Position numbers and translations under genes: made by a program
Notes under the pieces: generated by a model
What the model was told of the DNA's origin: nothing
The model's input: the letters and a program-made list of their open reading frames with translations, nothing else
Databases searched by the model: none
Origin: Bufo bufo
Taxonomy: Eukaryota > Chordata > Amphibia > Anura > Bufonidae
Reading direction: 5' to 3'
Assembly (NCBI RefSeq): GCF_905171765.1
Contig: NC_053392.1
Location: forward strand, 442,956,837 to 443,020,836
Length of the DNA: 64,000 nucleotides
Part shown: positions 53,919 to 64,000 of the stretch, one piece after another
Layout of the letters: each line of letters begins with the position of its first letter
Position numbering within the stretch: position 1 is the stretch's first letter

Positions 53919-56900
53919 TTAGTCGAACGTATCCCCCACTGTCAGTCCCTTCGGGATCCATGCCTCATTCATCTTAATGAAGGTGAGGTAATCAACACTT
54001 TTTTGACCGAGGCGACTTCTCTTGTCAGTGACAATGCCTCCTGCTGCACTGAAGGTCCTTTCTGACAGGACACTTGAAGCGGGGCAGGCCAGAAGTTCTA
54101 TCGCAAACTGGGATAGCTCAGGCCACAGGTCAAGCCTGCACACCCAGTAGTCAAGGGGTTCATCGCTCCTCAGAGTGTCGATATCTGCAGTTAAGGCGAG
54201 GTAGTCTGCTACCTGTCGGTCGAGTCGTTCTCTAAGGCTGGATCCCAAAGGGCTGTGGCGATGTGTAGGACTGAAAAAGGTCTGCATGTCCTCCATCAAC
54301 AACACATCTGTAAAGCATCCTGTCCTTGCCGGCATGGTCGTGGGAGAAGGAGGATTACTTTCACCCCTGTTAGATTCCCGTTGTGCTGTGACATCCCCCT
54401 TATAAGCTGTGTAAAGCATATTTTTTAGTTTGGTTTTGAACTGCTGCATCCTTTCCGACTTTCGGTAATTTGGTAACATTTCCGCCACTTTCTGCTTATA
54501 CCGGGGGTCTAGTAGCGTGGCCACCCAGTACAGGTCGTTCTCCTTCATCCTTTTTATACGAGGGTCCCTCAACAGACATGACAGCATGAAAGACCCCATT
54601 TGCACAAGGTTGGATGCCGAGCTACTCATTTCCCGTTCATGGTCCTCACTGATGTCATTGACGGTCTGTTCTTCCCCCCAGCCACGTACAACACCACGGG
54701 TCCCAGATAGGTGACAACAACGAGCACCCTGGGATGCCTGCTGTGGTTGGTCCTCCTCCTCCTCAAAGCCACATTCCTCCTCTGACTCCTCTTCCTCATA
54801 CTCCTCTTCCAGCGTTGCCGCAGGTCCGGCAAGCGATGATGACAAGGCTGTTTCTGGTGGTGATGGTGACCCCAACTCTTCCTCTTCCTCTTCACGCTCA
54901 TCTACAGCCTGATCCAGCACTCTTCGCAGGGCACACTCCAGGAAGTAAACAAATGGGATGAGGTCGCTGATGGTGCCTTCAGTGCGACTAACTAGGTTTG
55001 TCACCTCCTCAAAAGGACGAATGAGCCTACAGGCATTGCGCATGAGCGTCCAGTAACGTGGCAAAAAAATTCCCAGCTCCGCAGAGGCTGTCCTAGCACC
55101 CCGGTCATACAAATACTCGTTGATGGCTTTTTCTTGTTGGAGCAGGTGGTCGAACATTAGGAGTGTTGAATTCCAATGTGTCGGGCTGTCGCAAATCAAG
55201 CGCCAATGTTGTTTCGCCGCTGGATATCTGAAAAGTGCGCCATGGCCATGTAGGAACGCCTGAAATGGCCACACACCTTCCTGGCCTGCTTGAGAACGTC
55301 CTGTAAGCCTGGGTACTTAGACACAAAGCGTTGTACGATGAGATTCAACACATGTGCCATGCACGGCACATGTGACAACTTGTCCAAATTCAATGCCGCC
55401 AACAAATTGCTTCCATTGTCACACACCACTTTGCCGATCTCCAGTTGGTGCGGGGTCAGCCACTGATTCACCTGTGCGTTCAGGGCGGACAGGATTGCTG
55501 GTCCGGTGTGGCTCTCTGCTTTTAGGCAAGTCAACCCCAAGACAGCGTGACACTGTTGTATCCGGGATGTGGAATAGCCCCTGGGGAGCTGGGGGGATTC
55601 AGTTGATGCGCAGCCAGACGCCGCAGCAAAAGAGGACTCAGCCGAGGAGGTTATCGAAGAGGATGGAGTAGGAGGAGTAGAGGAGGTGGCAGTAGGCCTG
55701 CCTGCAAGTCGTGGCGGTGTAACCAACTCCGCTGCAGAGCCACGCATTCTAGCCGTCAGCAGGTTGACCCAATGCGCAGTGTAGGTGATATACCTGCCCT
55801 GACCGTGCTTTGCAGACCAGGTATCAGTGGTCAGATGGACCCTTGCCCCAACACTGTATGCCAGAGATGCCATGACTTCCTTTTCAATAACTGAGTAGAG
55901 GTTTGGGATTGCCTTTTTTGAAAAAAAAAATCATCCAGGTACCTTCCACTGCGGTGTCCCAATAGCGACAAATTTTTTGAAGGCCTCAGACTCCACCAGC
56001 TGGTATGGTAAAAGCTGGAGGGCTAAGAGTTCCTCCGTCAAGCCAGCTGTCAGATGCCGGGCAAGGGGGTGACTTTGTGACATTGGCTTCTTACGCTCAA
56101 ATATGTCCTTGACAGACACCTGACTGTGGGCAGATGAGCAGGAACTGCTGAAGGCGAGAGGCGGAGTGGCGGATGGTTGAGAGGGGGCAAGGAGGACAGC
56201 AGTGGTTGACGTGGCTGAAGATGCTGGACCAGGAGGAGGATGGTGGCTTTGAGTTTGTGTGCTGCTTGTATTCATGTGTTGATCCCATAGGCGTTTGTGA
56301 TGTGCGATCATGTGCCTTCGCAAAGCAGTTGTACCTAGGTGGGTGTTGGACTTCCCACAACTTTCTTTTGGCACAGGTTGCAAATGGCATCGCTGTTGTC
56401 AGTGGCAGACACACAAAAAAAATGCCACACTGCTGAGCTCTGCAATGACGGCATTCTGGTGGTGGCAACAGCATGCGTTGATTGGCGTGCTGTCTGCCTG
56501 ACCCCGGGTGCCGATACATGCTGTCTGACTGTGCCACTAGCTCCTTGCGACGACCTACCCCTGCTTCCAACTCGTCTCCTCCTTCTCTCTGTCTTCCCTT
56601 CTGAACTTTCCCCCTCTTCTTCTTCTCTTCGAGCAGGCACCCATGTGGCATCCACGGACACATCGTCATCATCAACCACTTCACTTGTATCTGACACCTC
56701 AGCAAAGGAAGCAGCAGCGGGTACAACATCATCATCATCATCACACTGTACGTCCATGTGTGTAATGCTGCCTGACTGAGACATATCCCTGTTATCTACA
56801 TCCTCTGGCAATAATGGTTGCGCATCACTAATTTCATCCAACTGATGTGTAAATAACTCCTCTGACGGATCAAGTGAAACGGCTGTGGTGGCTGTGGTGG

Positions 56901-57159
56901 TAGTGGTGGTGGTGGCGGCGGACGGGAGAGTGGTAAGTTGAGAGCAGGTGACCGAAGCTGAGCTGGAGGAGGATGGTGCGTCAAGGTTCTTAGCAGAAGC
57001 TGTTGAAGATTGGGTGTCCTGTGTAAGCCAGTCAACAATTTTCTCCGAATTTTTCGGGTTCAGGGTACGTGCCCTCTGAACACTGGGCATTATTCCATGG
57101 CCAGTGTAAATCACAGCACCACGACGGCCCCTGCGGGGTGGCCTGCCTCTGCCTGTCAT
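53919..57159 (-). pseudogene. hAT-C transposase, two frameshifts and one stop
   Basis: The gene starts MTGRGRPPRRGRRGA at 57,159. An acidic, serine-rich segment precedes a BED finger (WHFFCVSATDNSDAICNLCQKK). A frameshift near 56,350-56,360 is followed by GKSNTHLGTTALRRHMIAHH in a new frame. A TGA at 55,931-55,933 interrupts VPG*FFFSKKAIPNLYSVIE. VHLTTDTWSAKHGQG and VVCDNGSNLLAAL (core residues) follow. A second shift near 55,210 leads to THWNSTLLMFDHL and then to the dimerisation block ACPASSVLSERTFSAAGG, ending KMNEAWIPKGL at about 53,950. All domains are present but in three frames. Confidence 0.9.
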
Positions 57160-57179
57160 TTTTTTTTAGATAAGTGGTA

Positions 57180-58620
57180 CTATGCATGCAAGGTACTGTG
57201 CCACCCTATATAAGTGGTGGGCAGTGGGCACAGTACAGTTTGTGGGCCAGACACTCACTGGCTTGCAACTGCGATTATATCACAGAGAAATAATAAATGG
57301 ACTTTTTTTTTATCTGCAAGGTACTGTCTGTGACACCCTGTATGAATGGTGTGCACACAGTACTGTCTGTGAGCCTGCAGCCTCTCACTGGCTTGCAACT
57401 GCGATTATATCACAGAGAAATAATAAATTGACTTTTTATTATCTGCAAGGTTTTGTGAGTGACACCCTGTAACGGTATGAGTGGTGGCCTAGTCAGTGGC
57501 CACAGTTCAGTCTGTGGGCCAGACACTCACTGGCTTGCAACTGTGATTATATCACAGAGAAATAATAAATGGACTTTTTTTTATCTGCAAGGTACTGTCT
57601 GTGACACCCTGTATGAATGGTGTGCACACAGTACTTTCTGTGAGCCTGCAGCCTCTCACTGGCTTGCAACTGCGATTATATCACAGAGAAATAATAAATG
57701 GACTTTTTTTTATCTGCAAGGTTTTGTGAGTGACACCCTGTAACGGTATGAGTGGTGGCCTAGCCAGTGGCCACAGTACAGTTTGTGGGCCAGACACTCA
57801 CTGGCTTGCAACTGCGATTATATCACAGAGAAATAATAAATGGACTTTTTTTTTATCTGCAAGGTACTGTCTGTGACACCCTGTATGAATGGTGTGCACA
57901 CAGTACTGTCTGTGAGCCTGCAGCCTCTCACTGGCTTGCAACTGCAATTATATCACAGAGAAATAATAAATGGACTTTTTTTTTATCTGCAAGGTACTGT
58001 CTGTGACACCCTGTATGAATGGTGTGCACACAGTACTGTCTGTGAGCCTGCAGCCTCTCACTGGCTTGCAACTGCGATTATATCACAGAGAAATAATAAA
58101 TGGACTTTTTTTTTTTATCTGCAAGGTATTGTGAGTGACACCCTGTAACGGTATGAGTGGTAGGCTAGCCAGTGGCCACAGTACAGTCTGTGGGCCAGAC
58201 ACTCACTGGCTTGCAACTGCGATTATATCATAGAGAAATAATAAATGGACTTTTTTTTATCTGCAAGGTACTGTCTGTGACACCCTGTATGAATGGTGTG
58301 CACACAGTACTGTCTGTGAGCCTGCAGCCTCTCACTGGCTTGCAACTGCGATTATATCACAGAGAAATAATAAATGGACTTTTTTTTATCTGCAAGGTTT
58401 TGTGAGTGACACCCTGTAACGGTATGAGTGGTGGCCTAGCCAGTGGCCACAGTACAGTCTGTGGGCCAGACACTCACTGGCTTGCAACTGCGATTATATC
58501 ACAGAGAAATAATAAATGGACTTTTTTTTATCTGCAAGGTACTGTCTGTGACACCCTGTATGAATGGTGTGCACACAGTACTGTCTGTGAGACTGCAGCC
58601 TCTCACACACGGGCAGGCAA
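57180..58620. repeat. 128/144-bp alternating tandem array (hAT-C right)
   Basis: GGCTTGCAACTG occurs ten times between 57,262 and 58,482 with spacings near 128 and 144. The short type contains GTGTGCACACAGTACTGTC and the long type CTAGCCAGTGGCCACAG. They alternate irregularly, as a higher-order repeat. Confidence 0.9.
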
Positions 58621-58623
58621 CAG

Positions 58624-58625
<2 letters not shown>

Positions 58626-58668
<43 letters not shown>
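58626..58668. repeat. (TA)n microsatellite
   Basis: About 43 bases of TA at the end of the array in hAT-C. Confidence 0.95.
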
Positions 58669-58673
<5 letters not shown>

Positions 58674-59081
58674 AAAAGCAGACTGATGTACCAGCCCTAA
58701 AAAGGGCTTTTTGGGGTGCTGTGAGGACGCTGTCCTTACAGCAGATGAGTCTGTGGACACAGAACACTGCCCTTGCTAACGCTTTCCCTATTAAATCAGC
58801 AGCAGCAGCACTGTCCCTCCTCTCACTAAGAATGCAGCTTCCGAATGAATCTAAAATGGATACTGTCCAGGAGGTGGGAGGGTCTGGGAGGGAGGGTCTG
58901 CTGCTGATTGGCTGGAATGTGTCTGCTGACTGTGAGGTACAGGGTCAAAGTTTACTCAATGATGATGTATAGGGGACGGACTGAACATCGCATATGTTCG
59001 CCCGCCGCGGCGAACGCGAACAAGCTATGTTCGCCGGGAACTATTCGCGGGCAAACTATTCGGGACATCTCTAATCAGGAC

Positions 59082-59390
59082 AGGCAGCAGCAGGTAAATG
59101 GTAACGGGGTAGTATAAGGCCTACACGTAGCTCAGCCAAACTCATCAGGAATCAGGATCAGTACAGACAGCAGCAGTAGGTAAATGGTCACAGTGTAGTA
59201 TAAGGCCTACACATAGCTCGGCCAAAATCAGCCAGAACAGACAGCAGCCGCTTCTTTGTTTCCAGCAGGAATGTGTTCCCAGGAATGGGCCCCCGCCAAA
59301 CTGGGGCAACAACAAAAATAACCTATGACACCTCTGACAGCAACAGGTTCTTTGTCTACAGCAGGAATGTGCTCCCATGCATACAATATA
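59082..59390. repeat. Satellite D units resume, with the array edge
   Basis: CAGCAGGTAAATGGTAACGGGG and CCTACACATAGCTCGGCC mark two units. They are followed by CAGGAATGTGCTCCCATGCATAC at 59,361-59,383, which also occurs at 34,443-34,465 just after the first array. So the array edge was duplicated. Confidence 0.75.
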
Positions 59391-59700
59391 TGTTATTGAA
59401 TGAATGAATAAATAAGAGGTTCAATAAATTAATGAAAAAATACATAAATAAACTAATTGATAGATAAATATAAAAATAAATTCATCGATAAATAAATACA
59501 TAAATAAATTAATCGATAGAGAAATAGATCAATAAATTAATCGATAGAGAAATAGATCAATAAATTCATCGACAATTAAATACTTCATTAATTTCGTCGA
59601 TAGAGAAATATATAAATAAATTAATCAATAAATACATAAATAAATTAATCCATAAATAAATTAATAAATTAATGGATAAATATATCGAAAAGTTTAAAAA
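59391..59700. repeat. AT-rich simple repeat (ATAAATTAATCGATA type)
   Basis: About 300 bases of AATAAAT, AATTAATCGAT and GATAGAGAAATA variants. Confidence 0.85.
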
Positions 59701-59789
59701 ACAATGATGTTTTGGAGGGAGTTCCAAGGAGAGGGATTGACAAGGGACCCTTCAGCGCCCTGAAAGAACGGCTGGGGTCAGGAAGTCGC

Positions 59790-62700
59790 CGCCGATCCAG
59801 GATTCATTTTGATGAACGTCAGTCTATCCACGGAGTCTGTTGACAGACGGGTCCGCTTGTCGGTGACCACCCCACCTGCCGCACTGAATATCCACTCAGA
59901 TACGCTGGAGGGGAGCAAGACAGTACCTCCAGCACATACTGAGCGAGCTCACGTCAGGTGTCCAGCCTGGCAACCCAGTACTCCATGGGGTCATCGGTGC
60001 TGATGCTGTCAGAAGCAACGATGGACCCCATGCAGTCAGCCACCATGTGGGCCAGCCGCTGGTGGTGACTGCTGCTGCTGCTATTGGATCATGCAGGCTG
60101 GTAGAACTGCCTCATCTCACCCATCTCGCCCAAGATCTCCTGCTCGGCTGGAGTTGCTGGGGCCAGCCACCTAGTGTGTGAGATGAGCGGGGAGAACTGT
60201 AGCATGAGGCAGAGTGTTGGCCTGCTCCAGCCGGAGGAGCAAAATGGCCTGCAGGTTTTGCATACGAGCTTCCCGCCGGCTGGCTGGGATAAACTGCTCC
60301 AGTTTCCCCTTGCAGCGAGGGTCTAAAAGGGTGGCCAACCAAAAATCATCCCTCTGCTTTATTTGCCTGGTCTGGGGTCCTTCCGGAGGCAGCGCAGCAT
60401 GAGGCCAGCCATGGGGAAGAGGACAGCCCACTGTGACTCTTCTTGGCTGCCCAGGACCATGACGTCTTGGTCCTCCTGCTGCTGCTGCCTCTGGGAGTCA
60501 CCCCACCCCCGGACTAATGGTGCCCTAGGCACCAGCTCTCCCTCCTGACCAGGCCCAGACTCCTGGACGTCCTAACCCTCCTCAAAACATTATTCCTCCT
60601 CATCCTGGGCCTGGTCTTGGTGGAGCAGTGTTGCCTCGTCTTGCTCCACCAAGGCACTCTCCACAGCATCAAGCAGGCGTTCTAGTATCCTGTCCAGTAG
60701 GAACACTATAGGGAGCACGTCATTGAGGCCGACGTGCTCCCCACTGAGCAGCTTGGTTGCCTGCTTGAAGGGGGCCAACACGTGGCAGATCTGGTGTATC
60801 TGCCCCCACTCCACATTGGTGATGTAGGGGAGTGGGTGTGATGGCCCCGGAGTGCCTAGGTTCAGCAGGTACTCCTTCACCTTCCGTCGCTGCTCCCACA
60901 ACCAGTATGTAGAGGGTGGAGTTCCAACGCATAACACTGTCCACCATCAGCCTGTGAGTTGGCAGGCTGTTGTCCCACTGCAGTTTGGACAGGGACTCGG
61001 TGGTGGTTGGGGAGCGTTGGAAGTGGCTGGTAATCCTTCGTACCCTTTGCACAATGTCACTAAACCTTGGGTATGGGTGCAGGAACTTCTGTAGAACAAG
61101 GTTGAGGACATGTGCCACGCAGGGAATGTGTGTGAGACTTCCAGCATGGAGGGAAGCGAGGAGGTTGCTGCTGTTGTTGGCAGACAACCATACCTGCCTG
61201 GAGCCTTCAGGGTGTCAGCCACTTGTTGACCTGAGCCTGGAGGGTGGCCAGGACATAAAGTCCAGTGTGTATCCGCTCCCCTAAGCTCACAAGCTGGAGC
61301 ACGGCCTGGCAGCGGACATGCCCCACACTTGTGTAGCTACTGGGATGTTTGCTGGGGGGGCTCAACAGCGGTGGAGACAGTGGCTTGAGGGAGAGCAGCA
61401 GTTTTCCCCTGGACACCCCGGTACAGCACCACAAACTGAGATGCCGCCACATCTGCTGATCCCTCCCCGGTGCCTCGGAGGGACACTCAATGGGCTGTGA
61501 AGCTAAGATAGCATCCCTTCCCATGTCTGCTGGTCCAGGCATCCATTGTGAGATGCACCCTGCTGCTGACAGCGTGAGCCAGCGACAGTGATACATTCTG
61601 CACAATGTCTTGGTGTAGGGCAGGGACGCCGGTCCTTGCAAAAAAATGGCGGCTGGGGACATGCCTGCTGGGTTGGGCCTGCTCCAACATCTGCCGGAAT
61701 GGATTGCAGTCCACAATATTGAAGAGCAGCAGATATGGGGAGATAACCCTTGCCAGGAGCCCATTGTGTGAACGCACCCTACCGTCCCCGGGTGCGTAGG
61801 CCGTGGTGCGTTTTAAATGCCTCTGCGACCGACGGCTGCCTCCAGACGGCAGTGGAAGCGACAGAGGAGGGTGCAGAGGAGGCAGAGGTCTGGCTGCCAG
61901 TACCAGTACCTCTAGGAGAGGGAGTGGGGGAGTGGGAATGCATTGTTGGAAGGGGGTGGGGTGGCTGCAGGACAGTGGCAGGAGCTGCTGTCCCCTGCAC
62001 ACTGCTTCTGGCGCTGCTGCGACCACCCTACATCTGGTTCCACTCCCGCCAGTGGCTGCAGTGGTACCCAGGGCAGTGGTACCCAGCCGATCAAGTGACC
62101 TCCCTCTCTCACCCTGGCATGGCACAGATGACAGATGGCAATTGTATGATCTTCTTCTGCCAAGGTGAAGTAAGCCCAAATAGGCAACTTACGCACCATC
62201 CTCCTGTCAGATGGGGTGGTGCTGGCTTGCTCCTGTTCGGGCTCGGTGCACACAGGTGGAGGCGGCACCTGCTGCTGCTGCCTCCTGATGCTATTACCAG
62301 TGGAGACCCTGCCACTGGGCTCCTTGGTGACCTGGAGCTCCATTTGCCTCAGGTGCCTACCTTTCTCATCAGTGTTGCTGTCACCTGACAAGGGAGGTGG
62401 CACCTATTCTTGGTCACTCTTCTCTTCGTCACCTGCATTGTCAGACCTAAGGTTGACCAGTGGTGGACTGAGGGGAACAGCAGATGTGGAGCCCCTGACC
62501 TGGCTCCACTATCCCTCCGCTGATGCCTGGGTCTGACTAGGTGCGGGGGTTCTGTGGCTGAAACCACCCGCAACAGTTGGAAGGGATGTCACTGGGGTAC
62601 TGACGGGCGGTACCTCCCCCCCCCCCATCCCTTCCAAAAGGTCCTGAGCATCCGGACCAAGCTGTAGCTCACTCTCCTGCATTACCTCCCCATGATGTCC

Positions 62701-63020
62701 CTCTCGCTGTCAAACAGCAGCAGGGACGAGTCTTGGGGGATGGGGGCTGGTCCTGCAGAAGGCGGAGAGCTGCTGTTCAGAGCCAGGGCAGAGGACTCCG
62801 TGCCACTGGCTTGTGTCACGAAAGCCACAACTTCCTTGGCGTCCTGAGACGAAATGGGGCGGCTGCCACACCCAAAAAAATCTCAGATGAGGTGGACGCC
62901 CCTGCCAGTTGCACCCGCCTCTCCGTGGGTAGAGAAGTGGCCCCGTGCTGGCAGCTGTCCAGCACTGGAACCAACTCCCCTACCACGACCACGGCTGCCG
63001 GCCCGCCCACGTCCACTCAT
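59790..63020 (-). pseudogene. hAT-D transposase, heavily degraded
   Basis: The minus strand starts MSGRGRAGSRGRGRGVG at 63,020. Later parts are a BED finger (WAYFTLAEEDHTIAICHLCH, near 62,180), a core VHLTMDAWTSRHGKG near 61,520-61,560, HIPCVAHVLNLVLQKFLH near 61,110, MRWNSTLYIL near 60,920, LATLLDPRCKGKLEQF near 60,310 and the tail VVTDKRTRLSTDSVDRLTFIKMN near 59,800. At least five frame changes and several stops separate these blocks. The order is collinear with hAT-B and hAT-C. Long plus-strand ORFs here are shadows of the proline- and glycine-rich codons. Confidence 0.85.
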
Positions 63021-63149
63021 GATCTGCCAAAAAATAAATCCAAACCCAAAAAAATATACAAAGAAAATAAGGAGGGACTTTGGGAATAACTTTATTGAGT
63101 TTGGGACAATGGGGCAAAAATCTAATAAAATAGAGATTTAGAAAAACAA

Positions 63150-64000
63150 TATTTTTTTTGCTTTTTTTTTTTTCAAAGGCGAAACACGGTGACACTAACT
63201 TCTCCCTAGCACAGCAATTCCTAAACTAACATACTAAACCCTAAGACAGTGAAAGAAAAACAGACAGAAACAGTTTTTTCTTTTTTTTACTTTTTTCAGA
63301 GACAAAAGACGGTGACATTAATCACTCCATAGCACAGTAATTCCTAAACCAACACACTAAACCCTAAGGCCCCTTTCACATGAGCGTGACGGTTTGACCC
63401 TGGGTGCGTTCAGTGAAACTTGCACCATTTTGCAGGCAAGTTCAGTCAGTTTTGTCTGCAATTGCGTTCAGTTTTTCCCGCGTGAGTGCAATGCGTTTTG
63501 ATGCGTTTTTCACGCGAGTGATAAAAAACGGAAGGTTTACAAACAACATCTCCTAGCAACCATCAGTGAAAAACGCATTGCATCCGCACTTGCTTCCGGA
63601 TGCAATGCGTTTTTCACTGAAGCCTTATTCACTTCTATGGGGCCAGGGCTGCGTGAAGAATGCAGAATATAGAAAATACTGCGCTTTTCAAGCAACACAG
63701 AACTGATGCGTGAAAAAAACGCTCATGTACACAGACCCATTGAAATTAATGGGTCAGGATTCAGTGCGGGTGCTATGCGTTCACGTCACACATTGCACCC
63801 GCGCAGAAAACTCGCTCGTGTGAAAGGGGCCTAAGACAGATTATTTTTTTTTTTTTTGGTATTTTAAAGACATAAAAAAGTGACACTAATCCCCCCCAGC
63901 ACAGTAATTCCTAAACTAACACACTAAACCCTAAGACAGTGACAAAAAAACTGACAGAAACGAACTTTATTTTTATTTATTTTTTTCAAAGACGAAAGAC
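63150..64000. repeat. ~127-bp tandem array at the right window edge, interrupted by a MITE
   Basis: The phrase CACAGNAATTCCTAAACNAACANACTAAACCCTAAG occurs at about 63,211, 63,338 and 63,900. Between the second and third unit the MITE at 63,368-63,831 was inserted. The array continues beyond the window and mirrors the satellite-flanked layout of hAT-B and hAT-C. Confidence 0.8.
63368..63831. mobile_element. Harbinger-like MITE in the right satellite
   Basis: GGCCCCTTTCACATGAGCG and its approximate mirror CGTGTGAAAGGGGCC are flanked by TAA (63,365-63,367 and 63,832-63,834). It belongs to the family of 6010-6566 and 6717-7735. It lacks the large palindrome but has short inverted motifs (AATGCGTTTTTCACT/AGTGAAAAACGCATT near 63,565-63,616). 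Confidence 0.85.

Larger units (their letters stand above)
51506..59073 (-). mobile_element. hAT transposon C, complete
   Basis: The termini TAGAGATGTCGCGAAC and TAGAGATGTCCCGAAT (reverse complement of the right end) are flanked by ATCAGGAC (51,498-51,505 and 59,074-59,081). TTCGCGAACG motifs crowd both ends. The 7568-base element has a minus-strand transposase at 57,159-53,919. The tandem arrays at 52,080-53,340 and 57,180-58,620 occupy more than a third of it. It sits inside a satellite-D unit. Confidence 0.95.
32460..64000 (-). mobile_element. Large transposon D (probably hAT), left end and interior; right end outside window
   Basis: It starts TAGTGATGCGGCAGGGG and has subterminal ATATTCGAATTTGCG motifs, in the style of hAT-B and hAT-C ends. 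The eight bases before it (ATCTTAAC) are the candidate duplication. Satellite units of ~76 bp at 33,430-34,345 recur at 51,420-51,500 and 59,085-59,240, which ties the two sides of the inner insertions together. A degraded hAT transposase follows at 63,020-59,790 and another satellite at the right edge. Whether this terminus belongs to that transposase is inferred, not proven. Confidence 0.55.

Noticed and set aside
57182..58700. Ladder of similar 80-100-codon ORFs on the plus strand
   Set aside because: They are readings of the 128/144-bp satellite of hAT-C.
61750..62388. 212-codon plus-strand ORF, and others around it
   Set aside because: It lies opposite the degraded hAT-D transposase, whose BED and core motifs are on the minus strand. 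Composition is that of an antisense shadow.

Overview
This window is vertebrate nuclear DNA. The mix of transposons points to an amphibian, most likely a frog or toad: TTAA-flanked MITEs, DIRS tyrosine-recombinase retroelements, several hAT families with long internal satellites, Tc1 elements, a Gmr1-like gypsy and a chromodomain gypsy. This is inferred from repeat content, not from a marker gene. No rRNA, tRNA or CRISPR array was seen. Only one host gene is visible: the last two coding exons of a conserved protein (651-826 and 3262-3435, + strand) with a poly(A) signal at 3718.

Layout. (1) 1-13,850: the host gene end, then a field of MITEs (Harbinger-like with TAA duplications, Kolobok-like with TTAA duplications, a multi-hairpin TTAA family) and older fragments. 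(2) 13,930-31,370: a DIRS retroelement on the minus strand (tyrosine recombinase, RT-RNase H and ORF1 in pieces), next to a second DIRS fragment and a small hAT MITE. Its ORF1 is interrupted by a short repeat. That repeat holds a complete hAT transposon (18,245-30,488, 8-bp duplication CTTATGAG), whose transposase gene is split by a complete, apparently intact chromodomain gypsy (22,432-27,804, 5-bp duplication GCTAC). (3) 31,388-32,459: the 5' end of an endogenous retrovirus (LTR-like region, primer-binding site, gag start), cut off by the next insertion. (4) 32,460 to the right edge: a large element, probably hAT, that contains a 76-bp satellite, four Tc1 transposons in a row, a complete hAT (51,506-59,073, duplication ATCAGGAC), its own degraded hAT transposase (59,790-63,020) and a further satellite array at the right edge.

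The fourth Tc1 (40,044-51,271) holds a TA-flanked MITE. That MITE holds two TTAA insertions side by side, the larger of which holds a Gmr1-like gypsy, and the gypsy integrase is cut by a 207-bp insertion with a 14-bp duplication. Counting from the retrovirus this nest is about eight levels deep, and most levels are supported by exact target-site duplications.

The most notable points are: a self-priming signature in the intact gypsy (ten bases after the LTR are complementary to the predicted transcript start), the integrase-before-RT order of the second gypsy, hAT elements that carry satellite arrays on both sides of a transposase, three short repeats with hammerhead-ribozyme-like cores, and a tiny unrecognised two-exon ORF beside the 76-bp satellite. 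Nearly all transposase genes here are broken. The gypsy at 22,970-27,295 is the only long ORF without a defect I could see.
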